DNA from: an uncultured Clostridia bacterium
Lineage (GTDB): Bacteria; Bacillota; Clostridia; TANB77; CAG-508
Direction: 5' to 3'
Length of the DNA: 52,801 nt
Assembly (NCBI GenBank): GCA_947594935.1
Contig: CANQEM010000001.1
Location: 1 to 52,801 of the forward strand
Each line of letters starts with the position of its first letter. Positions within the stretch are counted from its first letter, which is position 1. This document shows positions 45,150 to 52,801 of this stretch, piece by piece. The notes under the pieces are model-generated. The model was not told the DNA's origin. It searched no databases and worked only from the letters and a program-made list of their open reading frames with translations. The translations under genes and the position numbers were made by a program.

Positions 45150-47780
45150 TTAAACTCCTTTTAACATATTTAAAGTTGCATTTATATATTTTGTTGATAA
45201 CTGCATACTGTCAAATTGTGCTGGTGAATCTGCTTGTGGTAATTCTACTAAAAGTGTTCTTGCACCGATATTTTGACGTGCCCATTTAATTAAATATTGG
45301 GTACCATAATGACCATAATTGCTTGTTCTAATACCTGAATTTGCATATTGTTGATAATAATAATTTCCTAGTTGTGCATCACCAATTAGTTGATTTTCCC
45401 AACCATGCAAATCTACTAAAACATTTTGACCTTTTGTAGATTTATGAGATAATAAGAAGTCTCTTATGGCTCTTGCTTCTTCTGCCTGCATAGGAGCGGT
45501 TCCATTGTAATTTCTGCTAGTTCTATCAATTTGATAAGCTCCTTCTGTTTGCCAACATCTGTTTAAATCAATTCCTTGACCTACATCACTATATAATGTT
45601 CTTCTTCCTGGTCCATTACATGAGTTGCCTAGTTTTCTACCATCTGGATTGACTTCAGGCAATATATAGATTGTCCATTTATCTAGTATGCTACGGTCAT
45701 TATTTTTTACTAAATTATCATATAAAGCTTGACCTGTTAGCACAAGTTGTGTTCCATCACTATTCCATGAGTCTTCAAAACCATGAACGCAAAATGTTGC
45801 GAAAAACACATTTGGACCATTTCCAACTTTATAATATTCTAACTCTGATCCATCACTTCTACCACGAGCTAATGCTCCACTTTTTCCGTAAGTTCCTTTT
45901 TGTGCATCATCATTTTTCTTTTTATAATATGTTCCGAATTTTCTAAATATAAAACGTTGATTATTTCCGTTATTTCTTGTGTAAACTTCTATATTAGCAT
46001 TATTGCTTGTGCTTTGTCCAGTAACATCTAAGCATTTACCATTTGCTTTTGATATTATATAATAAGAAGCATTTCCAGCATATTCTAATAGCCATCTTTG
46101 ATTAGCAGTATTTTTATTTTCATATTGATATACATTTCCTGTGCTTTCATCTACTGTTAAAAGTTTTTTAGATTTATTACTGTAAATAATATATTCTTGG
46201 TTTCCTTTATATTCTACTACAAAATTTTGGTTTGGGTTATTTAATGCCTCATATAATGATATATTTGCTTTATTGTCATTTGATGCGCCATAAACATCTA
46301 AAACTTTATTCTCTGCCATTGCTGTAACAATTTCAAATTGACCATTTACTTGAATTTGCTCTACTTTTTCAAATTTGAATTTTTGATTGTTGTTTCCGTT
46401 TTTCTCCCAAACTAGCACATTTGCACCATTTGCAGTACTTGCACCTTCAATGTCTAAGTATAGATTATTGCATTTTGAAATTATATTGAAATATCCATCT
46501 CCTGTATCTCTTATTATCCATTTTTGATTATCGCCATTTGATTTATCATACTGTATGATATTTGCCCCTGGTTCTGTATTTGCCCCTGCAACATCTAAAC
46601 GCTTTCCTGAGTTTAATGCTTCAATTGAATAATATCCATTATTTAAATAAGTAACTTGAAATTTTTGATGTTGGTCAGGTTGACTTGCCCATATTTCAAT
46701 ATTTGCATTGTTTGCAGTACTTCCAGCTGTTACGTCTAAACTTTTATTACTTGCTAATTTGCTTTTAATGTTATAAATTCCATCTTCAATAGTTTTTGTG
46801 CCTTTTTCATCCTCTGATTTTATAAACTTAAATTTTTGATTTGCTGCATTTGTTTTTCTGTACATTATTATATTAGTACCATTTGCTAACAATCCACCAT
46901 AAACATCAAGGTATAAGTCATTACATTTTGAAATTATGTTGCAATATCCATCGCCTAAGTCTTTTAATATCCATTTTTGACTACCAGAATTATTTACAGC
47001 TGATTGAATTACATTTGTGCCTTCTACTTGTGATGAATTTTTATCAGTTAAAGCTTTTCCGCTGTGTAAAGCTGTTATTTGATAACTTCCGTCTCCAAGA
47101 TATTTTACATTAAAACGTTGATTTTTTTGATTTGTTTTTTGGTATATAGTAGCATTATTGTTGTCTGCAATATTTATAAATCTGTTTGTGCTTAAAGCTG
47201 ATTGTATTTTGTATGTTCCATCTTCTAATGTTTTTGTTCCATTTTCTCTATTAACTTTTACAAACTTGAATTTTTGATTTTTATTGTTATTTTTTTGCCA
47301 TACTAATACATTAGTGCCACTTTTTGCAATGCCACCATATATATCTAAGCATAGCCCATTATGTTTAGATATTATATTAAAATATCCATCTCCTGCATCT
47401 TTAATTATCCATTTTTGATTTAAATTATTGTTCTTTTGCCATACTAATACATTTGCACCATTAGCCTTACTAGCACCTTCTACATCTAAATATTTGCTAG
47501 AATTCATTGCATAAATTTCATAATAATCATCTTGAAGATATTTAACATAGAATTTTTGATTTTTTGCTGTTGTATTTGTATAAATTCTTATATTGTTGGT
47601 TCCGTCTGCTTCAAGGTAATATCCACCTAATGCTGATTGTATTTGATATTCACCATTTGCAATTAGTTGTTTTGTTGGCTGTGCTGCTGTTGTTGCAATT
47701 TCTTCATTTGCCATTACTATTCCATTAAATAATAAAAATAAATTAACTATTAAAATTATTACTATTATTTTTCTTCTCAT
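45150..47780 (-). CDS. Secreted M14 zinc carboxypeptidase with four RICIN lectin domains
   Basis: An 876-residue secreted protein: signal peptide (about 1-24), four RICIN beta-trefoil domains (38-178, 183-322, 328-474, 478-616; twelve QxF/QxW repeats) and a C-terminal M14 peptidase domain (about 640-876). Zinc ligands are H666 and E669 in VHGFED and H792 in VDLHGW; NPDGR (711-715), DLNR (738-741) for substrate binding and catalytic E846 in LLVELPQ are present. M14 enzymes of this gamma-D-glutamyl-meso-diaminopimelate type cut peptidoglycan stem peptides, and the lectin domains would hold it on a glycan. Starts after a GGGAGAG site. With the glucosaminidase downstream it makes a pair cutting peptide and glycan. 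Confidence 0.88.
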   Translation of the reverse strand: MRRKIIVIILIVNLFLLFNGIVMANEEIATTAAQPTKQLIANGEYQIQSALGGYYLEADGTNNIRIYTNTTAKNQKFYVKYLQDDYYEIYAMNSSKYLDVEGASKANGANVLVWQKNNNLNQKWIIKDAGDGYFNIISKHNGLCLDIYGGIAKSGTNVLVWQKNNNKNQKFKFVKVNRENGTKTLEDGTYKIQSALSTNRFINIADNNNATIYQKTNQKNQRFNVKYLGDGSYQITALHSGKALTDKNSSQVEGTNVIQSAVNNSGSQKWILKDLGDGYCNIISKCNDLYLDVYGGLLANGTNIIMYRKTNAANQKFKFIKSEDEKGTKTIEDGIYNIKSKLASNKSLDVTAGSTANNANIEIWASQPDQHQKFQVTYLNNGYYSIEALNSGKRLDVAGANTEPGANIIQYDKSNGDNQKWIIRDTGDGYFNIISKCNNLYLDIEGASTANGANVLVWEKNGNNNQKFKFEKVEQIQVNGQFEIVTAMAENKVLDVYGASNDNKANISLYEALNNPNQNFVVEYKGNQEYIIYSNKSKKLLTVDESTGNVYQYENKNTANQRWLLEYAGNASYYIISKANGKCLDVTGQSTSNNANIEVYTRNNGNNQRFIFRKFGTYYKKKNDDAQKGTYGKSGALARGRSDGSELEYYKVGNGPNVFFATFCVHGFEDSWNSDGTQLVLTGQALYDNLVKNNDRSILDKWTIYILPEVNPDGRKLGNSCNGPGRRTLYSDVGQGIDLNRCWQTEGAYQIDRTSRNYNGTAPMQAEEARAIRDFLLSHKSTKGQNVLVDLHGWENQLIGDAQLGNYYYQQYANSGIRTSNYGHYGTQYLIKWARQNIGARTLLVELPQADSPAQFDSMQLSTKYINATLNMLKGV

Positions 47781-47809
47781 GTTTATTCTCTCCCTTTCAG
47801 GCGTGAAAT

Positions 47810-48970
47810 CTAGTTTTTCTTATATTCAATATTTAAAATTCCAAGTAAAAAGCTTGCAAAAGCTAGTTGAACACCTATAATCATTAAATAAACTGCACTT
47901 ATTGTAATTGGCATAACATTAACTGGATCTAAGTTTCCAAAAGATTGATTTTGCCATATAACTAGTGAATATATAGAAAGACCTAAACCAATTAAAGTTA
48001 ATAAAATTCCTCCAACTAAGCCTTTCTCTAATGTGATTTTTTGCACTATTTTTATAAATTTATCTTCCTTTGGGTGCATTCCACTATTTATAGCATACAC
48101 TTTTGCAAAAATTGAAAAGATAATAATTTGAAAGCCTACTACAAACATAGCTCCAAAATATAATCTTGAATGTATTCCAAGTACAACATTTTCAGTAATA
48201 TGTATATCTCCAAAAAGAAGTGCTACACTTCCTATTAGTCCAATTATCATCAATAATAGACCTGGGAATAAGAATAGCCATTTTGGACTATACATCAATA
48301 AGAATTTCAAATGTCTCCAACCATCTTTAAAACTCTTTAAATGTGGTGGTCTGCTACGTCCATCTTTTTTCAAAGTTGTTGGTACTTCTGCTATTTTCAA
48401 ACCATTTAAAGTAGCTTGTACTATCATTTCACTTGCATATTCCATACCAGTTGTTTTTAAATCTAAGTTTATGATAGCTTGTCTATCATAACCCCTCATT
48501 CCACAGTTAAAATCTCCAATTTTTGATTTATAGAATAATCTACCAATAAAAGATAAAACTGGTGTACCGATATATTTATGTGACCATGGCATAGCTCCTT
48601 TTTCTATTCCACCTTTAAAGCGATTTCCCATAACTAGTTCATAGCCTTCTCTTAATTTTTCAACATATGGCATGATATTTGAAAAATCATAGCTATCATC
48701 TGCATCTCCCATGATAACATATTTTCCATAAGCTTGTTTAGTTCCTTCAATTAGCGCACTTCCATATCCTTTTACTGGGACATGAATAACTCTTGCTCCA
48801 TTTCTCTCTGCTATTTCTTGTGAGCCGTCTGTACTTCCATTATCTGCAATTAGTACTTCTCCGTTAATGTGGTTCTCTTCTAGCGATTTTAATGCTTTTT
48901 TGATACATACTTCAATTGTTTCTGCTTCATTTAAGCATGGCATTAAGATTGTTAGTTCTTTTTCTTCCAT
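47810..48970 (-). CDS. GT2 glycosyltransferase, Dpm1-like with C-terminal membrane segments
   Basis: A 386-residue protein that should load a sugar on polyprenyl phosphate. The catalytic domain (1-235) has LTILMPCLNEAET, IADNGSTDGS and GDADDSYDF (DxD), with FNCGMRGYDR typical of this group. Four membrane segments follow (about 243-262, 277-297, 318-338, 353-377). The ATG at 48970 has GGGGAGGA upstream; the frame from 49018 is rejected. It overlaps the GT-C-like gene by 19 bases, which suggests that the product is used by that enzyme on the outer face. Confidence 0.85.
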   Translation of the reverse strand: MEEKELTILMPCLNEAETIEVCIKKALKSLEENHINGEVLIADNGSTDGSQEIAERNGARVIHVPVKGYGSALIEGTKQAYGKYVIMGDADDSYDFSNIMPYVEKLREGYELVMGNRFKGGIEKGAMPWSHKYIGTPVLSFIGRLFYKSKIGDFNCGMRGYDRQAIINLDLKTTGMEYASEMIVQATLNGLKIAEVPTTLKKDGRSRPPHLKSFKDGWRHLKFLLMYSPKWLFLFPGLLLMIIGLIGSVALLFGDIHITENVVLGIHSRLYFGAMFVVGFQIIIFSIFAKVYAINSGMHPKEDKFIKIVQKITLEKGLVGGILLTLIGLGLSIYSLVIWQNQSFGNLDPVNVMPITISAVYLMIIGVQLAFASFLLGILNIEYKKN

Positions 48971-50640
48971 AATAAATTCCTCCCCTTTTTCCATTTTATT
49001 GTTTCTAATAAATAGCATATATTTCCCATGCAGAATATGCTAATTAAAGGATATGCACCAGATAAGTACATATAATATCTTGAAAAGAATGCTGATATTT
49101 GGCTATATGACACACCAATTGCTAAAACGATGTAACTACATATCACTCCTGTTAATAGTAGCCATAAATTCAATATCTTTTCTTTTTCTTTTGTTTTTAT
49201 CAACTTGATAGTTAATATAATATATGCAATAAAACTAATAACAGCAATTGCAAGTCCTGTTGCTTTATATATATTTCCAATTGCATTTACTCTTTCAACA
49301 TATTTTTCTAGATGCTCATTTGGTTCTTTTGTTGCTGATAAATCATTTGTCATTGCTTGGAATTTTTCAATTCCTTCTACATCATTTGGAATATCGCTTG
49401 AAGCGCTAATTGTTTTAATATCTTGGAAATTCAAAACATACCATGTTGTTTTTAAGACTTCTACTGGTAATTCTGTAAGATATCTGTTTTTCCGAGGTGA
49501 CATTAAATTTGATGGCATTGTCATCTGGGTTTCTAATTTGCCTTCTTTTATTGCGTCTTTAATTTCATTATACACATTTTTATAAAATTCATTAGATTTT
49601 TGAGCATTTTCATACATATTTGCATTTTCAACTGCTGCTTTTAGAGACCACCAAAACCATCCATCTTCAACTTGGGTGTCTCCTGGGGTTCTATCATTAT
49701 AGTCCCACTGATCCAGAGATTCCTCTAATTGTGGTTTGATAGAATTAAGTGTTGGAGAACATTCATATAGCATATTTATTTTCTTTCTTGTTGCTGTAAC
49801 ATATTGAATATCTTCATCTGTTTTTACTGAATATATTATTTTCAATACTTTTCCGAAATATCCATCATTTAGTTCATTATATACATAAGTTCCATAAACT
49901 CCGTAATTTACTAATTTAACAGTTTGTATTGATAGAAATAACATGATAATTGGTAAAACTGCAATTGCAAATTTCTTTATAGCAAATTTTTTTGTTTTCA
50001 AATAGTTTAAAACAATATTTACAACTATAATTCCTGTTACAACTACTACAAATGGCAATATCCAAATACTATCTTCCCTTGTTAGCCACATAGTTGCCAA
50101 AGATATTCCGCATATAATGGCATCTGGTAACATCTTAATTGGCTTTTTGTTTTTAAGTTTTTGATACATGGCAAACATGCTTCCAATAATAAATAGTGTT
50201 TGTATAATTGTTATTCCATTTCTATAGACTCTTTGCAATGTCCACCAGCCATAGGAAATTGGGTTGAATAATAAGACTAAATAAATTGCTAATAATGATT
50301 TTTTACTTTTAAATAAGTTCTTTATTTGAAAAATAAAATAAATACATGCAATTGTATATAACAAACTCATAAAGTTTATATATGAAAAGCCTAAATAATT
50401 GATGACTGCAAGTATAAATGGCATTGCTGGACCTTTTACTAAGGTATCACTTGTGTATTCTCCTAGCCATTGCTTTGCTCGTATATTCTTAGACATTTCA
50501 ACCATCATATTATCATCAGCAAGTTGGTTTGGATATGCTGTAATTGGTAAGCTTGTTACAAGTAATTGCTTAATTATGGCAAATAGCAAAATTGCAATGA
50601 TAAACTTATGCTTTTTGATGAATGCTTTTATTTCGTTCAT
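48952..50640 (-). CDS. Polytopic membrane protein, GT-C glycosyltransferase-like
   Basis: A 562-residue integral membrane protein with about ten hydrophobic helices and a soluble extracellular region (about 270-430). The first outer loop contains acidic residues (YPNQLADDNMMVEM, about 36-49), where GT-C enzymes carry their catalytic Asp, and a second outer element TREDSIW (about 186-192). GT-C enzymes move a sugar from a polyprenyl-phosphate carrier to an acceptor outside the cell. Overlap with the Dpm1-like gene supports this. The ATG at 50640 has AAGGAGC at the right distance. No closer family is recognised. Confidence 0.7.
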   Translation of the reverse strand: MNEIKAFIKKHKFIIAILLFAIIKQLLVTSLPITAYPNQLADDNMMVEMSKNIRAKQWLGEYTSDTLVKGPAMPFILAVINYLGFSYINFMSLLYTIACIYFIFQIKNLFKSKKSLLAIYLVLLFNPISYGWWTLQRVYRNGITIIQTLFIIGSMFAMYQKLKNKKPIKMLPDAIICGISLATMWLTREDSIWILPFVVVVTGIIVVNIVLNYLKTKKFAIKKFAIAVLPIIMLFLSIQTVKLVNYGVYGTYVYNELNDGYFGKVLKIIYSVKTDEDIQYVTATRKKINMLYECSPTLNSIKPQLEESLDQWDYNDRTPGDTQVEDGWFWWSLKAAVENANMYENAQKSNEFYKNVYNEIKDAIKEGKLETQMTMPSNLMSPRKNRYLTELPVEVLKTTWYVLNFQDIKTISASSDIPNDVEGIEKFQAMTNDLSATKEPNEHLEKYVERVNAIGNIYKATGLAIAVISFIAYIILTIKLIKTKEKEKILNLWLLLTGVICSYIVLAIGVSYSQISAFFSRYYMYLSGAYPLISIFCMGNICYLLETIKWKKGRNLLWKKKN

Positions 50641-50695
50641 GATACTGCTCCTTTTCAAATATATTAAAATTAAATGTATAAATAAGTTACAGACT

Positions 50696-50730
50696 TTATG
50701 AACTTGTCAGAAATTCCGGCAAGTTCATAA
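50696..50730. terminator. Hairpin between secA and the inserted surface genes
   Basis: TTATGAACTTG (50696-50706) and CAAGTTCATAA (50720-50730) form a perfect 11-bp stem with a 13-base loop, directly after the secA stop (50747). No T-tract follows on the minus strand, so it may only partly stop transcription or serve to stabilise secA mRNA. Confidence 0.5.
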
Positions 50731-50746
50731 TTTCAAAATTTTAATA

Positions 50747-52801
50747 TTATTGATTTTTTCCGCAGCAGTTTTTATACTTTTTACCTGAGCCACATGGGCA
50801 TGGGTCATTTCTGCCAACTTTTGGTCCTTCATTTCTTACTGTTTGATTTTCATTTATATTCATTGATTTTCCGCCATCGACACTTTTAATAGCTTCTAAT
50901 GCTGCGCCTGTTATTTTAGCTGTTTCTTGACGTCTTACATCTTGTTGTTTTCTAATGTTCATTAAGATTTTAACAACATCATATTTAATATCTGCTGTCA
51001 TTTCTTCGAACATATCCATACCTTCCATTCTGTATTTAACAACAGGGTCTTGTTGACCATAAGCACGTAAACCAATACCATCTTTTAATTCTTCCATACT
51101 GTCAATGTGGTTCATCCATTTTTCGTCTACAACTTTTAATAGTACAACTCTTTCAAGTTCACGCATTTGTTCTTCGCCAACATCTTGCTCTTTTTCTGCG
51201 TATCTTTCTAGTGCAAGTTTTTGTAGTTCTTCTTTAACTTTTTCTGGTTCGCTTTCATTTTGTTTTAAGAAGTCTCTCATGTCTATTGCGAAATTATTTA
51301 AAATCTCATTTCCTAATGATTCTACTTCAACATGGTTTTCTTCATTAACAAACATGTCAACAATTTCACTTGATACATTTGTTATCATATTAGTAATATT
51401 GTCTTTTAAGTTTTCTCCATCTAATACTTCACGTCTTTGTTTGTAAATAATTTCTCTTTGAACATTATTTACATCATCATATTTCAAAACATTTTTACGA
51501 ATACCAAAGTTTCTGCCTTCTACTTTCTTTTGAGCATTTTCAACAGATTTTGAAATGATTTTTGCTTCTACTGGCATATTTTCATCTGCACCCAATGTAT
51601 TATATACTTTTGCAATTGCATCTCCACCAAAGATTTTCATTAAATCATCATCAAGACCTATATAGAACTTAGATTCACCTGGGTCACCTTGACGTCCACT
51701 ACGTCCTCTTAACTGGTTGTCAATTCTTCTTGATTCATGTCTTTCTGTTCCTATAATTTTTAAACCACCAGCTTGAATTACTTTTTCTTTTTCATCTTTA
51801 ATTTGTTCATCGTATTTTTGTACTAATTTCTTAAATTCTTCTCTTGCTCTTAAAATCTCTTGGTCGTCTGTTTCATAGTATGTGTTTGCTTCTTCAACTA
51901 AATTATCTGGTACACGGTTTTTACGCATTTCCTCTTTTGCGAGATATTCGCTGTTTCCTCCAAGCATAATATCTGTACCACGTCCAGCCATGTTAGTTGC
52001 AATTGTAACAGCTCCGAATTTACCAGCTTGTGCAACAATCATAGCTTCTTTTTCATGTGATTTTGCGTTTAATACTTCGTGTGGTATTCTTTCTTGTTGT
52101 AATAATTTACTTAGTTTTTCAGATTTTTCAATTGATACAGTACCAATCAAAACCGGTTGACCTTTACTATGACTTTCTTTGATGCTTTCTACAACTGCTC
52201 TAAATTTTGCATTTTCATTTTTGTAAATAACATCATTTTGGTCGTCACGTATCATTGGCTTGTTTGTAGGTATAGAAACAACATCCAAGTTGTATATTTC
52301 TTGAAATTCTTCTGCTTCTGTCATTGCTGTACCTGTCATACCAGCTAATTTATCATACATTCTAAAATAATTTTGGAATGTGATTGTTGCTAATGTTTTT
52401 GATTCATCAGCAATTTTAACATGTTCTTTTGCTTCAATAGCTTGGTGTAAACCATTGTTATATCTTCTTCCATACATTATACGACCTGTGAATTCATCTA
52501 CAATTAGAACTTCACCATCTTTTACGATATAATCAATATCCTTCTTCATTACACCATGTGCACGTAAAGCTTGGTTTACATGGTGAACTAGTGTAGAGTT
52601 TTCTAGGTCATTAAAGTTCTCTAAATTAAAGAATTCTTCTGCTTTTTTAATACCTTTTTGTGTTAGAGATGCAGATTTTGCTTTTAAGTCAACAATATAA
52701 TCATATTTTTCGTTATCTTCTGCTTGGTCATAGTCTTTAACATCTTCTTCTACAATGACTTTTGCTTCTAGTTTTTTAACAAAATCATTTGCCTTCTTAT
52801 A
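50747..52801 (-). CDS. secA: Preprotein translocase ATPase SecA (N-terminal part outside window)
   Basis: Drives export of signal-peptide proteins through SecYEG. The frame is open past the window edge; the visible part is 684 residues, and the first 84 codons (52801-52550) read in the same frame before the ATG at 52547-52549. Visible elements: preprotein cross-linking domain end and DEFTGRIM, helicase motifs in TVSIEKSEKL, TNMAGRGTDI and QLRGRSGRQGDPG, the helical scaffold, and a C-terminal zinc site NDPCPCGSGKKYKNCC that binds SecB or ribosomes in other bacteria. Walker A lies outside. It should deliver the giant peptidase and the RICIN enzymes. In most Firmicutes prfB follows at once; here about 10 kb intervenes. 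Confidence 0.95.
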   Translation of the reverse strand, partial: YKKANDFVKKLEAKVIVEEDVKDYDQAEDNEKYDYIVDLKAKSASLTQKGIKKAEEFFNLENFNDLENSTLVHHVNQALRAHGVMKKDIDYIVKDGEVLIVDEFTGRIMYGRRYNNGLHQAIEAKEHVKIADESKTLATITFQNYFRMYDKLAGMTGTAMTEAEEFQEIYNLDVVSIPTNKPMIRDDQNDVIYKNENAKFRAVVESIKESHSKGQPVLIGTVSIEKSEKLSKLLQQERIPHEVLNAKSHEKEAMIVAQAGKFGAVTIATNMAGRGTDIMLGGNSEYLAKEEMRKNRVPDNLVEEANTYYETDDQEILRAREEFKKLVQKYDEQIKDEKEKVIQAGGLKIIGTERHESRRIDNQLRGRSGRQGDPGESKFYIGLDDDLMKIFGGDAIAKVYNTLGADENMPVEAKIISKSVENAQKKVEGRNFGIRKNVLKYDDVNNVQREIIYKQRREVLDGENLKDNITNMITNVSSEIVDMFVNEENHVEVESLGNEILNNFAIDMRDFLKQNESEPEKVKEELQKLALERYAEKEQDVGEEQMRELERVVLLKVVDEKWMNHIDSMEELKDGIGLRAYGQQDPVVKYRMEGMDMFEEMTADIKYDVVKILMNIRKQQDVRRQETAKITGAALEAIKSVDGGKSMNINENQTVRNEGPKVGRNDPCPCGSGKKYKNCCGKNQ

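Noticed and set aside
50747..52549. SecA starting at the ATG at 52549
   Set aside because: The same frame is open for another 84 codons to the window edge with SecA-like sequence, so the gene is only cut by the window.

Overview
The window is AT-rich bacterial DNA from a low-GC Bacillota, most likely class Clostridia and host-associated. The evidence is AAGGAG-type ribosome sites, a phosphotransacetylase/acetate kinase pair, secA and prfB of Firmicute type, a rhamnan-type wall polysaccharide cluster with Wzm/Wzt export, and an M26 (IgA1-protease-like) giant surface peptidase. No species is claimed. Every gene except one tyrosine recombinase lies on the minus strand, so the layout below runs in window coordinates while transcription runs the other way.

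1-3,120 is a small defence-like patch: a partial DUF3990 (ADP-ribosyltransferase-like) gene, an unknown 104-residue partner behind a full-consensus promoter, and a restriction endonuclease overlapping an NPPY adenine methyltransferase. 3,172-16,233 is one gene of about 13 kb. It encodes a 4,353-residue protein with signal peptide, cohesin-like domain, membrane hairpin, dockerin-like domain, thirteen two-domain Ig-like units, an M26 beta-helix and an M26 zinc peptidase (HETLH). A divergent promoter region separates it from a complete Xer-like tyrosine recombinase (16,377-17,369), whose 3' end meets a convergent ROK kinase.

17,374-21,600 holds ROK plus rfbB, rfbC, rfbA and rfbD for dTDP-L-rhamnose, with its own promoter. 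21,667-39,524 is one tightly packed run, probably a single operon read from a promoter at 39,577-39,605: pta, two tandem ackA genes, guaB, rhamnosyltransferase-like GT2 enzymes, Wzm and Wzt, a methyltransferase-like/kinase-like/coiled-coil protein resembling the WbdD chain terminator, a GT2-GT4 fusion of WsaF type, further GT2 enzymes, DUF2304, an SMR-like transporter and two GtrB-like polyprenyl-phosphate glycosyltransferases. Together these can build, cap, export and decorate a rhamnose-rich polymer.

39,653-52,801 carries prfB (with the programmed +1 frameshift) and secA (5' part outside the window). These two are normally adjacent in Firmicutes; here they are separated by about 10 kb of same-strand surface genes: a GT-C-like membrane protein, a Dpm1-like GT2, a secreted M14 carboxypeptidase with four RICIN lectin domains, an unknown membrane-anchored protein, a secreted glucosaminidase with three RICIN and two SH3 domains, and a cadherin-like membrane protein. 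The most unusual items are the giant M26 protein, the split secA-prfB locus, the WbdD-like protein and the diverged tandem acetate kinases.
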